DNA of 46,154 nt from the NCBI GenBank assembly GCA_944320665.1, contig CALUII010000012.1, positions 1 through 46,154 on the forward strand, read 5' to 3'. This document shows, piece after piece, positions 25,749-34,389 of the stretch. The DNA is from an uncultured Alistipes sp. (lineage in GTDB: Bacteria > Bacteroidota > Bacteroidia > Bacteroidales > Rikenellaceae). A program made the position numbers and the translations under genes. Positions within the stretch are counted from its first letter, which is position 1; every line of letters begins with the position of its first letter. Under the pieces are notes generated by a model, which did no database searches, was not told the DNA's origin, and saw only the letters and a list, made by a program, of their open reading frames with translations.

Positions 25749-26930
25749 ATGTATCGAAAGGTTTTTGAGAGATTGTTTGCTTGGTGTTGTTTGGTGTTTC
25801 TACTTTCCTGCAGCAAGGACGATGGCACGGGAAGCGGGACGGCTACGGCTGCTTTTAAGACCGAAACCGTCAATTGTGAAACGACCGTTACTCAGATGTT
25901 GCTCTCCGGTGGAGCCAATCTGACCTGTATCGCAACAATTGTTGAGGGGGAAGATTGGGTGTCGTTTGCAGCAACGCAAGTGCAGACCGTTTGGGAGGGG
26001 AGTCTCACCCCGGTGGTTTTTGTCTATCTGCAGAAAAATACCGCACCCGAGGAGCGTACGGCACGTGTGCAGGTGGCTTTTTCGAATGGCGATCGCACCG
26101 AATTGACGCTCACTCAATCGGCCTATACCTCTTCGGCTCTTTATGACCGCGAATGGGCCGAGCAACCTGGATACGTGGCGCAATCCGATTACATCTATAA
26201 AACCTACTTCACGACGCTGGCCGAATCGTCACGCCGCGTGCGCAACTATTCGATTTGCTACGATACGCAGAAGCGTGTGGCTCGCTGGGTGGCTTATCCG
26301 CTCCATACGTGTTACACGATGCCCAGCTTAGATCGTACGAATGCGTGGGCCTACGATCCCAACAATCAGTTGCCCGAAATTCCGCAATCCGTACAGCAGT
26401 ATGTGATCGACAGCTACGGTACGGGGTATGCCCGCGGCCACCAGTGCCCGTCGGCCGACCGCTACAGTACGATTGCGACCAACGAGATGACCTTCTATGC
26501 CACCAATATGATGCCGCAAGAGAGTAAGTTCAACAGCGGCGTCTGGGGAACCCTCGAAAACAAGGTGCGCGCCAACATCGTGCGCGATACGCTCTATGTG
26601 GTGACGGGTACATGGTTTGGCGATTCGAAGACCATGACCGATCGCAAGGGAAACCGCATCGGTGTGCCATCGGACTGTTGGAAGGTATTGCTGCGGACGA
26701 AAAAGGGAAATTCGGGTAAGCGCGTGCAGGAGTGTACGGCCGACGAATTGATCGGCATCGGATTCTGGATGCCCAACGCTTCGTCAACGGGTGGAACTCC
26801 GGCACAGTATGCCGTCTCGATCGCCGAGGTGGAGGAACGTACGGGATTCACCTTCTTCCATAACCTGCCCGAGGAGGTGGCGACCGCGGTCAAACAGCAG
26901 AATAACCCGTCGGACTGGAATATAAACTAA
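25749..26930 (+). CDS. NUC1-type DNA/RNA non-specific endonuclease lipoprotein
   Basis: 393 residues. The signal peptide has lipobox LLSC (Cys21) followed by SKDDG, pointing to a surface-exposed lipoprotein. About 40-130 is a BACON-like beta-sandwich. About 150-380 is a NUC1 (beta-beta-alpha metal) nuclease: GYARGHQCPSADRY with the catalytic His231 in a variant DRGH motif (Asp replaced by Ala), followed by FYATNMMPQESKFNSGVWGTLE, which supplies the metal-binding Asn and the downstream Glu. The family cuts single- and double-stranded DNA and RNA. Other NUC1 members tolerate changes at the first position of DRGH. It lies between two lipoprotein/enzyme genes of a TonB-receptor operon, so extracellular nucleic acid is the likely substrate. 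Confidence 0.9.
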   Translation: MYRKVFERLFAWCCLVFLLSCSKDDGTGSGTATAAFKTETVNCETTVTQMLLSGGANLTCIATIVEGEDWVSFAATQVQTVWEGSLTPVVFVYLQKNTAPEERTARVQVAFSNGDRTELTLTQSAYTSSALYDREWAEQPGYVAQSDYIYKTYFTTLAESSRRVRNYSICYDTQKRVARWVAYPLHTCYTMPSLDRTNAWAYDPNNQLPEIPQSVQQYVIDSYGTGYARGHQCPSADRYSTIATNEMTFYATNMMPQESKFNSGVWGTLENKVRANIVRDTLYVVTGTWFGDSKTMTDRKGNRIGVPSDCWKVLLRTKKGNSGKRVQECTADELIGIGFWMPNASSTGGTPAQYAVSIAEVEERTGFTFFHNLPEEVATAVKQQNNPSDWNIN

Positions 26931-26948
26931 CTTTAAAACCATAACCTG

Positions 26949-27983
26949 ATGAAAAGACTGCTTTTTACCGGCTTGTTCGTGCTGCTGTTGGCGGCCGGAT
27001 TTGCCCAGAAGCCTTACAAGGTGATGTTTTACAACTTCGAGAACCTCTTCGATACGATCAACGATCCCGACGTACTCGACGAAGAGTTCACTCCCGAGGG
27101 CCCCAAAAAGTGGAACTCGGTCAAGTACGAACGCAAACTCGGTAATCTCGAACGCGTGCTCTTCGACATTGCAGCCATCGATCGTGACTATCCGATTGTG
27201 ATCGGCGTCTCGGAGATCGAGAACCGTTCGGTGATGGAGGATGTGGCCGCACGGCCCAAATTGGCCCCGGCGCACTACAGCATCGTGCATTACGACTCGC
27301 CCGATGCCCGAGGCGTGGATGTCGGATTCTTCTATCGCCCCGACGTCTTCCAGCTCGAAGGCAGTGCCCCGATTCCCTACACGCTGGAGAGTGATCCCGA
27401 TTTCAAAACACGTGACATCGTCACGATGTGGGGAACAATCGACGGTGCTCCGTTCTATTTCATGGTTGCGCACTGGCCGTCGCGTTTGGGTGGTAAGGAG
27501 GCTTCGGCTTACAAGCGTATGCGTGCGGCCGAGATCATGCGCCATGCGGCCGATTCGGTGCTGCAGCTCAACCCCCAGACACGTGTGGTGATGATGGGTG
27601 ACTTCAACGACGACGCTACGGACGACAGCATTACCGAAGTGCTCGGCGCCAAGGGGGACATCCGCAAGCTGGAGTCGGGCGATTACTACAATCCCTTCAT
27701 CAACGTGCTGAAGGCCGGATACGGTACGCTGGCCTATCAGGACATGTGGAACCTCTTTGACAACGTGGTCGTATCGGCCAATCTGGCCACGGGTGCCGAT
27801 GGCGGATGGCGGATTGTCAAGGCATCGCCCAAGGCCCGTTTCTATGGCAACATCTTCAAACGTAACTACATGATTCAGCAGGAGGGCCAGTATAAGGGGT
27901 ATCCGTTGCGTACGTTCGTGGGCAATAATTTCCAGGGCGGATTCAGCGACCACTTCCCGGTCTATATCTGCATCGAAAAGTAA
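26949..27983 (+). CDS. Exported endonuclease/exonuclease/phosphatase-family hydrolase
   Basis: 344 residues with a signal peptide cleaved near FAQ (residue 20); no lipobox, so periplasmic or secreted. The EEP fold motifs are in order: MFYNFENLFD (Asn), VIGVSEIENR (catalytic Glu), VAHWPSRLGG (His), MMGDFNDD (Asp, Asn) and GFSDHFPV (Asp-His pair). Family members hydrolyse phosphodiester or phosphomonoester bonds in DNA, RNA, inositol phosphates or sphingomyelin. Beside a NUC1 nuclease the best guess is cleavage of oligonucleotides produced at the surface, but the substrate is not fixed by sequence. It starts 18 bp after the nuclease gene and lies 24 bp before the TonB receptor. Confidence 0.9.
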   Translation: MKRLLFTGLFVLLLAAGFAQKPYKVMFYNFENLFDTINDPDVLDEEFTPEGPKKWNSVKYERKLGNLERVLFDIAAIDRDYPIVIGVSEIENRSVMEDVAARPKLAPAHYSIVHYDSPDARGVDVGFFYRPDVFQLEGSAPIPYTLESDPDFKTRDIVTMWGTIDGAPFYFMVAHWPSRLGGKEASAYKRMRAAEIMRHAADSVLQLNPQTRVVMMGDFNDDATDDSITEVLGAKGDIRKLESGDYYNPFINVLKAGYGTLAYQDMWNLFDNVVVSANLATGADGGWRIVKASPKARFYGNIFKRNYMIQQEGQYKGYPLRTFVGNNFQGGFSDHFPVYICIEK

Positions 27984-28007
27984 CTTCATCCATAAAACGA
28001 AAAACAT

Positions 28008-30821
28008 ATGAAGATGAAATTTTTACTCTTATCGTTACTCACGTTGTTCTCGGCGGAGGCTTTCGCCCAGGCGGACGGCGGTATCCGCGGGCAGGTTGTT
28101 GCCCGTGACGGCCGTGCGGCGTTGAGCAACGTGCAGGTGGTTGTCGAACCGTCGGGTGTGACGGCCGTGACGGACGAGCAGGGCCAGTTCCAGCTCGGCG
28201 ATCTGCCTGCGGGCAATTATCAGGTGCGATTCCTTACGCCGGATTATGAGGAGTTGATCCTCCATGTGCGTGTGTCAAACGGCGTGAAGGATATCCGTTC
28301 GGTGGTGCTGACGCCGGATATGGCCGTTCCGGTCGATGATTCGGTGTTTGCCGAATTCGATACCGATGTCGAGAGCGACGGGGGCTCGGAATTGCCGTCG
28401 TCGCTGGGCGCTTCGAAGGATCTGTTCAACAGCATTGCTTCGTACAAGTTCAGTGAAATGCGCTTCAACGTGCGCGGTTACGATTCGCCCTACACGGACG
28501 TCTATCTGAACGGCATCCGTTTCAATGACGCCATGACGGGCTACGGTCCCTGGTCGTTGTGGAGCGGATTGAACGACGCGACACGCAACCAGGAGGCTAC
28601 GGCCGGCCTTACCGCGACGGATTACGGCGTGGGTGGCATCGGCGGTTCGACCAACATCAATGCCCGTGCCTCGCAGGTCCGTCAGGGCTTCCGTGCCAGT
28701 GCCGTGACGGCTAACTCGATGTATCGCTTCCGACTGATGCTTTCGTATGCCTCGGGTGCGCTGGATAACGGATGGTCCTATGCCTTCTCGTTCTCGACGC
28801 GTCAGGGTGGTAACGATTATGTCGACGGTGTCTACTACAATGCCTACGCATATTTCGCTTCGGTCGAGAAGTTGCTTGGGGCCGAGCGCAACCACCGCCT
28901 GGGTTTGACGGTGATGGGAGCCCCGACGCAGCGCGGTGCTCAGCAGGCCTCGACGCAGGAGGCCTACGACCTCTTTGGTAACAACTACTATAATCCGAAT
29001 GTGGGTTATCAGATGGGCAAATTGCGCAATTCACGTGTGCGCGACATGCACGAGCCGATCGTGATGCTGACCTATAATTGGGATATCGACGAGGCAACGC
29101 GTCTGACGGCTGCCACGTCGCTGCGCTTCGGCTATAATGGCTATTCGGCCCTCACGTGGAAGGACGGTCCCGACCCGCGTCCGGATTATTACCGCAAATT
29201 ACCCTCGTACTACATCTTCAAGTGGGCGCAGGGTATTACGCCCGAGGGTGACGCCACCTGGTGGCAGCAGGCCATGGAGGCCGGAAGCCAGTGGGACGGC
29301 ATGATGGATTGGGATGGATTCTACCAGCAGAACTATACCAATACGCCCGATCCCGGTACGGCCGAGTCGACGTATGCCGGAACAATGCGTCCGTCGAATA
29401 CGATCATCGAGGAGCGCCATACGGATCAGCTCGACTATAACTTTGTGGCGAATGTCTCGCACCTGTTCGAGAACAACTCGCGTTTGGTGGGCGGCGTGAA
29501 ACTGCGTATCAACCGCACGGAGTATTACGACGAGGTGAAGGATCTGTTGGGTGGCGATTATTGGTACGATATCGACAAATTTGCTCTGCGCGATATGGGA
29601 TCGAGTACGATTGCCTACCAGAACGATCTGGACTACTACTTGCAGAACGGCCACGCACGTTTTGCCAAAGAGGGCGACAAGATCTCGTATGATTACTATG
29701 CCAACCTGCGTGATGCACGTCTGTGGGCCATGTATCAGATTGCGTTCGGAGGCTTCTCGATGAACGTCGGTGGCGAGGTGGGGTATGCAGCCATGTGGCG
29801 TGACGGCCGTTGGCGCAAAGGCCTCTTCCCGAACGACTCCTACGGCAAGTCCGAAACACTCGATTACCTGACGTATCGCGTGAAGGGCAATTTCGAATAT
29901 CGTTTCTCGGGTGCCCACTCGCTTACGGCCGGCATCACGATGATCCAGGATGCTCCGAAGTTCCAGTCGGCTTTCGTTTCGGCACGTACGCGCAACGAGG
30001 TGACTCCCGGTCTCTCGGCTGAGAAGATTTTCGGCGCCGAGTTGACCTACAACCTCAATCTGCCATATCTGCGTGCCCGACTGACGGGTTACTACTCGCA
30101 GATGAACGATCTGTCGAAGGTGATTTCGTTCTACGACGATACGCAGAATTCGTTCATGAACTTCGCCATGAGCGGTATCGACAAACGCTACTATGGCGTG
30201 GAGCTCGGTCTGAATGTGCCGATCTGGAACGGTATCTCGTTTGAGGGCGGTCTGAGCTGGGGCAACTATCAGTACACGTCGAATCCCGAGTTCACGAGCA
30301 TCGTCGATAACAGCGCTACGGTGCTGGTTAAGGACCGTGTCTATTGGGATGGCTTCCATGTGGAGAGTACGCCGCAGTTTGCTGCCAGCATCGGTCTCGA
30401 CTACCGCGGCCCGCACATGTGGTTTGCTTCGATCGAGTACAACATCTACGACAACATCTATCTCTCGATGAACCCGTTCTATCGTACGGGTACAGCCGTT
30501 GAGTCCTACATTCTGGCCAACGGTGGAGCCAACGATGTGGAGCAGATCAATTACATCCGCCATCAGGAGAAATTCGGCGCTTACGGGGTGCTCAATGCCA
30601 GTGTCGGCAAGAACTGGTCGATCGCACGCCGCTATACGCTCGGCTTCAGCCTGCAGATGCGCAACCTGCTCAACAATCAGGATATCCGCACGGGCGGTTA
30701 CGAGCAGATGCGTATGTATCGCAGTCGTACGGCCGATGGTACGTTCTATACGCGTTTCCCGTCGAAGTACTTCTATCTGCTGGGGACTACCTATTATCTG
30801 AATGTCTATTTCCGCTTCTGA
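28008..30821 (+). CDS. TonB-dependent outer-membrane receptor
   Basis: 937 residues. A signal peptide (to about 21, SAEAFAQ) is followed by a carboxypeptidase-regulatory-like domain (about 25-105, GIRGQVVARDGRAALSNVQVVV). A plug domain follows (about 125-230, with FNVRGYDSPYTDVYLNGIRFND and GGIGGSTNIN), then a roughly 700-residue, 22-strand barrel ending in YYLNVYFRF. It should import a bulky ligand across the outer membrane using TonB energy. It is not followed by a SusD gene; a DUF5689 lipoprotein occupies that place. Its neighbours are a nuclease and a phosphoesterase, so an oligonucleotide, nucleotide or phosphate-bearing ligand is inferred. Confidence 0.92.
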   Translation: MKMKFLLLSLLTLFSAEAFAQADGGIRGQVVARDGRAALSNVQVVVEPSGVTAVTDEQGQFQLGDLPAGNYQVRFLTPDYEELILHVRVSNGVKDIRSVVLTPDMAVPVDDSVFAEFDTDVESDGGSELPSSLGASKDLFNSIASYKFSEMRFNVRGYDSPYTDVYLNGIRFNDAMTGYGPWSLWSGLNDATRNQEATAGLTATDYGVGGIGGSTNINARASQVRQGFRASAVTANSMYRFRLMLSYASGALDNGWSYAFSFSTRQGGNDYVDGVYYNAYAYFASVEKLLGAERNHRLGLTVMGAPTQRGAQQASTQEAYDLFGNNYYNPNVGYQMGKLRNSRVRDMHEPIVMLTYNWDIDEATRLTAATSLRFGYNGYSALTWKDGPDPRPDYYRKLPSYYIFKWAQGITPEGDATWWQQAMEAGSQWDGMMDWDGFYQQNYTNTPDPGTAESTYAGTMRPSNTIIEERHTDQLDYNFVANVSHLFENNSRLVGGVKLRINRTEYYDEVKDLLGGDYWYDIDKFALRDMGSSTIAYQNDLDYYLQNGHARFAKEGDKISYDYYANLRDARLWAMYQIAFGGFSMNVGGEVGYAAMWRDGRWRKGLFPNDSYGKSETLDYLTYRVKGNFEYRFSGAHSLTAGITMIQDAPKFQSAFVSARTRNEVTPGLSAEKIFGAELTYNLNLPYLRARLTGYYSQMNDLSKVISFYDDTQNSFMNFAMSGIDKRYYGVELGLNVPIWNGISFEGGLSWGNYQYTSNPEFTSIVDNSATVLVKDRVYWDGFHVESTPQFAASIGLDYRGPHMWFASIEYNIYDNIYLSMNPFYRTGTAVESYILANGGANDVEQINYIRHQEKFGAYGVLNASVGKNWSIARRYTLGFSLQMRNLLNNQDIRTGGYEQMRMYRSRTADGTFYTRFPSKYFYLLGTTYYLNVYFRF

Positions 30822-30846
30822 TCCGGAGACACCGATTTATTTTTGA

Positions 30847-32064
30847 ATGAAGATTATGAAAACGACGAAAATAGTTCTGATGGCTCTGGCCGCTGCGCTG
30901 ATGGCCGGCTGCTACAACGACTTCGACAATCCGGCCCCGGCGCCCGTGTGGACCGATGCCCAGGTCGAGGCTACGGGAGCCAAACTCATCTCGATTGCCG
31001 AGGTAAAACAGATCTTTATCGATCAGTTCGGCAGTCTGAGCGGTACGGGCAGCAATTCGAGTTGGAATGATACGAAATACTATCAGTTCGACCAGGATCT
31101 CTACATTAAGGGCAAGGTGATCTCGAACGACCGTGAGGGCAATGTCTACAAATCGCTCTTCCTGCAGGACGAGACGGCGGCCATCGAGATCCGTCTGACC
31201 AACGGAAACTTCCTCACCTACCATATGGGTGAATACAACGAGGCGAAGACCGAGATCCCCTCGCAGTGGGTCTATGTGTTGCTTCGTGGACTCTATATCG
31301 GCAACTACCGCATGATGCTCAGCATCGGCAACGGTCCGACGGATTCGTACAATGCCGTGGGCGAACATAAGTTCTATGCCAATTCCAACATCGAACTGGC
31401 GGACGAAATCGCTGCGCATGTGCTCCCGGGTGAGCCGGCTACACTGGTCGTAGGGGAAGACATCAAGGTGGTGAACAGTTCGAACTATACGGAGTTGGGT
31501 GAGGCCGATTTCGGCCGTCTGATCCGTTTCGAGGGGCTGGAGTGCTACTATGCGGGTGTCGATACGCAGGAGTCGCTCTATCCGGAGACCTATCCCGATT
31601 ACGTGAAACCGGCTCCGCTGCACAACGGTTCCTACGAGCAGATCTATCCGAGCTGGATCTACACGGACATTCGCCCGATTGTGAACAAGCCGTGGTATGA
31701 ATGGGCTTTCAGCCACAATACGACCAACTTGTATGGGTCGGTATGCTTTGTGTACAATCCCAATCCGCAGTATACGTCGGACAAGGGTGTCTACATGGTG
31801 CGAACGAGTGGATATTCGCGTTTTTCGGGCCGCCGTGTCGTGAAGGACGGGGCAGTGGGTACCATTACGGGTATCTACGGTATCTATTCGAAGGAGAGCA
31901 ACTATTCGGGTGGCTCGCGTGATTATGCGACTTATCAGTTGACCTTGAACCGTTATGCGGATCTCGAGTTCGCTGAGGAGGATTTCCTGACGGCAGCCGA
32001 AGTGGAGGCTCTGACGCCGGCCGATTCCTATGTGACGCCCGATGTCGAAGGTGAGGTGGACTGA
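30847..32064 (+). CDS. DUF5689 lipoprotein, possible SusD-like partner of the TonB receptor
   Basis: 405 residues. The signal peptide ends in lipobox LMAGC followed by YNDFDNP. The DUF5689 domain fills most of the protein: SIAEVKQIFIDQF, then an OB-like strand pattern YIKGKVISNDREGNVYKSLF, LQDETAAIEIRL and WVYVLLRGLYIGNY. The C-terminal half repeats a second OB-like unit (YGSVCFVYNPNPQYTSDKGVYM, GAVGTITGIYGIY). No enzyme motif is seen. It lies 25 bp after the TonB receptor, in the position SusD usually takes, and shares DUF5689 with the first gene of the operon. ATG 30847 or 30856 may be the start. A ligand-capturing role is inference. Confidence 0.85.
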   Translation: MKIMKTTKIVLMALAAALMAGCYNDFDNPAPAPVWTDAQVEATGAKLISIAEVKQIFIDQFGSLSGTGSNSSWNDTKYYQFDQDLYIKGKVISNDREGNVYKSLFLQDETAAIEIRLTNGNFLTYHMGEYNEAKTEIPSQWVYVLLRGLYIGNYRMMLSIGNGPTDSYNAVGEHKFYANSNIELADEIAAHVLPGEPATLVVGEDIKVVNSSNYTELGEADFGRLIRFEGLECYYAGVDTQESLYPETYPDYVKPAPLHNGSYEQIYPSWIYTDIRPIVNKPWYEWAFSHNTTNLYGSVCFVYNPNPQYTSDKGVYMVRTSGYSRFSGRRVVKDGAVGTITGIYGIYSKESNYSGGSRDYATYQLTLNRYADLEFAEEDFLTAAEVEALTPADSYVTPDVEGEVD

Positions 32065-32124
32065 TGACGTACAGGATCTCAATCTGGACGGTTATGCCTC
32101 CTGAAGTGGCATGACAAAATGTGC

Positions 32125-32160
32125 AAGCGGCGCATCCCATTGGGGGATGCGCCGCTTCTT
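32125..32160. terminator. Terminator between the nuclease operon and the LTA-synthase-like gene
   Basis: A 14-bp perfect stem (32125-32138 with 32144-32157) closes a 5-nt loop. Only short T tracts flank it, so efficiency is uncertain, but the position between convergent genes supports termination on both strands. Confidence 0.7.
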
Positions 32161-32177
32161 TGTGTGCATGTTCTGCG

Positions 32178-34235
32178 TCAACGTCTGTTCCAGATCGAGG
32201 AGGTCTGGTAGAGGCTGATGGCGCGGTTGAGGTGCGTCTGGTCGATTGTATCGGTCGGTTGCATGGCAAACGGCTCTTCTGCTGTCGGGGTCAGGCGATA
32301 CTGCTCCGCACGACGCACCGGTGAGAGTACCGTGAAGAGGTCCCCTTCGAGATAGCCCAAATCCTGGTACGTGGCGATAAAGGCCCGCGGTTCGAAATCC
32401 TCGGCCAAAGCATCGCGGCCGTAGAAATACGAGTCATACTCGAGTCCCATCAAGGCGAAGAGCGTCGGCATGAGGTCGATCTGCGAGACCGTATGATCTA
32501 CGATGCGCGGCTCGATCAGGGACGGAGCGTAGATCAGGGCCGGGATGTGGTATTTGTCGAGTGGAATTTCGGTTTTACCGGCACTTGAGGCGCAGTGGTC
32601 GGCCGTGACGACGAAGATGGTCTGATCGAACCACGGTTGACGGGCCGCCTCGCGGAAGAATTCGCCCAAGGCATAGTCGCTGTACATCACGCCACCGGCG
32701 CGTGATTTGGCGTCGTGCGGGATGGGAATGCGACCGTCGGGATAGGTGAACGGGCGATGGTTGCTGACGCTCATCACGTGGGCAAAAAAGGGCTTTCCCG
32801 ATGCGGCATCTTCACCCAGCGTGCGGATTACCTTGCGGTAGGCATCCTCGTCGCATACACCCCAGATATTGGCAAAGGTGATCTCCTCGGGGGCATATTG
32901 CCGCTGGTCTACGATGTCGTAGCCATTCCCGCCGAAGAAGGTCTCCATGTTGTCGAAGTAGCTGTTGCCGCCATAGAAGTAGCGAACCGTGTACCCTTTA
33001 TCGCGGAGCATGGCGCCGGTCGAGTGCATGTTGGCATTGTTCGGTCGTTTGATGATGCTCTGTCCGGGGCAGGGAGGTAACGAGAGGGTTACGGCCTCCA
33101 GACCGCGTACCGTGCGGTTGCCCGTGGCAAAGACCCGGTCGAAGGCCAGACTGCGTTCGTAGAGTGAGTCGAGCACCGGAGTGATCCCGTCGTGTGAGCC
33201 GAAACGCTCCATATAGGAGGCGCTCATGCTTTCGAGCGTAATCAGCACAATGTTGTAACGCGGCGCGTCGGCAACGCCTGCGATGTGACGGCGGTTTGTA
33301 TCTTCGCTGCCATACAGCGCATGGACCGTGGCTTCGGCCTCGGCCTGGGGAAGGGTCAGATAGAACTGCTCGTAGTCAAGTTCGTTTTTCAGAAAAGCGT
33401 CGTAGAATTTGTAGAGGCCGTTGGCCTGGAGCTCATTTACGTATACGTTTTCGCTGTTCTGAAACCGGGTGTTGAACCCCAGTACCAGGACTGCAAGTAT
33501 GCCTGCTGCTGCGTAGATAGGGGTTGCAACGCATTTCCATCGCCAGCCGTAGAGGGCGTCGTATCGGGCGAGCGGACGACGGAAGAGCAGCCACGTGATC
33601 AGCAGAGTCAGGAGCAGCAGGCCGAGCATCATCGGTACCACGGGGTACGACTCCATGATGTTGCCTACCACCTCGTTCGTATAGACCAGGTAGTCGACCG
33701 CAATGAAATTATAGCGTACGCCAAATTCACTCCAGAAGAAGTATTCGCACAGTCCGTTGAAGAGGATCAGTCCGACGTAAAGAACCAGGAGTATGCCGAG
33801 CCAGCTGCGGCCCCAGCGTTGTCGAAGAGACGGTACGAAGAGGCGCAGGGCAAAACTGATGGCCCAGTATCCGATCAGTCCGGCGGCGATGGCGGGAACT
33901 ACACTTCCGTATTCGTCGAAGATCGTGTGCCCGAAGGCAACGTAACAGAATGCGCCGATGAGTACGGCCAGCAGCACATATCCGACCGGTTTGCCGAACC
34001 GGGCCTTGCCGATGCTCATGACGTAGAGCCACAGGAAGACGAAGCAGATCGTGGCCATGCAGAGGTCGTTAACGGCACCGAGCAGGAAGATCTGGAGCCA
34101 TTCGCCGAAGCGAAAGCCGAGGTCGGTCGTCTGTTCGTTGAAGAGCAGAATGATGCGGACAAGGGTCTCGACGGCAAGGGTCAGAAGTGCCAGACGTGCG
34201 TAGAGCCGTCCGAACAGGTGGATGCTTTCTTTCAT
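32178..34235 (-). CDS. LTA-synthase-like sulfatase-superfamily phosphotransferase
   Basis: 685 residues. Five N-terminal membrane helices (first about 210 residues) precede a periplasmic alkaline-phosphatase-fold domain (about 300-650). Metal and catalytic motifs: NIVLITLESMSASY (Glu), ATGNRTVRGLEA (nucleophilic Thr), NHRPFTYPDG and FVVTADHCASSA (Asp-His). This is the layout of LtaS/OpgB-type enzymes, which move phosphoglycerol or phosphoethanolamine between lipids and glycans. Bacteroidetes have no lipoteichoic acid, so the acceptor is probably lipid A, an outer-membrane glycan or a periplasmic glucan. It is a single-gene unit; a near-consensus promoter lies at 34293-34322. Confidence 0.88.
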   Translation of the reverse strand: MKESIHLFGRLYARLALLTLAVETLVRIILLFNEQTTDLGFRFGEWLQIFLLGAVNDLCMATICFVFLWLYVMSIGKARFGKPVGYVLLAVLIGAFCYVAFGHTIFDEYGSVVPAIAAGLIGYWAISFALRLFVPSLRQRWGRSWLGILLVLYVGLILFNGLCEYFFWSEFGVRYNFIAVDYLVYTNEVVGNIMESYPVVPMMLGLLLLTLLITWLLFRRPLARYDALYGWRWKCVATPIYAAAGILAVLVLGFNTRFQNSENVYVNELQANGLYKFYDAFLKNELDYEQFYLTLPQAEAEATVHALYGSEDTNRRHIAGVADAPRYNIVLITLESMSASYMERFGSHDGITPVLDSLYERSLAFDRVFATGNRTVRGLEAVTLSLPPCPGQSIIKRPNNANMHSTGAMLRDKGYTVRYFYGGNSYFDNMETFFGGNGYDIVDQRQYAPEEITFANIWGVCDEDAYRKVIRTLGEDAASGKPFFAHVMSVSNHRPFTYPDGRIPIPHDAKSRAGGVMYSDYALGEFFREAARQPWFDQTIFVVTADHCASSAGKTEIPLDKYHIPALIYAPSLIEPRIVDHTVSQIDLMPTLFALMGLEYDSYFYGRDALAEDFEPRAFIATYQDLGYLEGDLFTVLSPVRRAEQYRLTPTAEEPFAMQPTDTIDQTHLNRAISLYQTSSIWNRR

Positions 34236-34292
34236 TTGTAGTAGAGTTGTACTTTTAGCTCTGTTGTAGTGAAGAATGGTTTATTTCGGGGA

Positions 34293-34322
34293 TAAAAGTA
34301 TGAATTTTTTTCTCAAATTCAA
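34293..34322 (-). promoter_or_regulatory. Possible promoter of the LTA-synthase-like gene
   Basis: On the minus strand TTG (34322-34320), a 19-nt spacer and TACTTTTA (34300-34293; last base differs from consensus G) are spaced correctly. The leader would be about 52-57 nt. Confidence 0.45.
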
Positions 34323-34325
34323 CAA

Positions 34326-34366
34326 TAAAAAGGACGGTTCCCTCTTTTCATGAGGGAACCGTCCTT
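34326..34366 (-). terminator. Intrinsic terminator of the M16 peptidase gene
   Basis: A 15-bp perfect stem (34366-34352 with 34344-34330 on the minus strand) closes a 7-nt loop and is followed by a T-rich tail. It lies 23 bp after the peptidase stop. Confidence 0.85.
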
Positions 34367-34389
34367 ATCGTTACTCGGACAGCGAAAAT

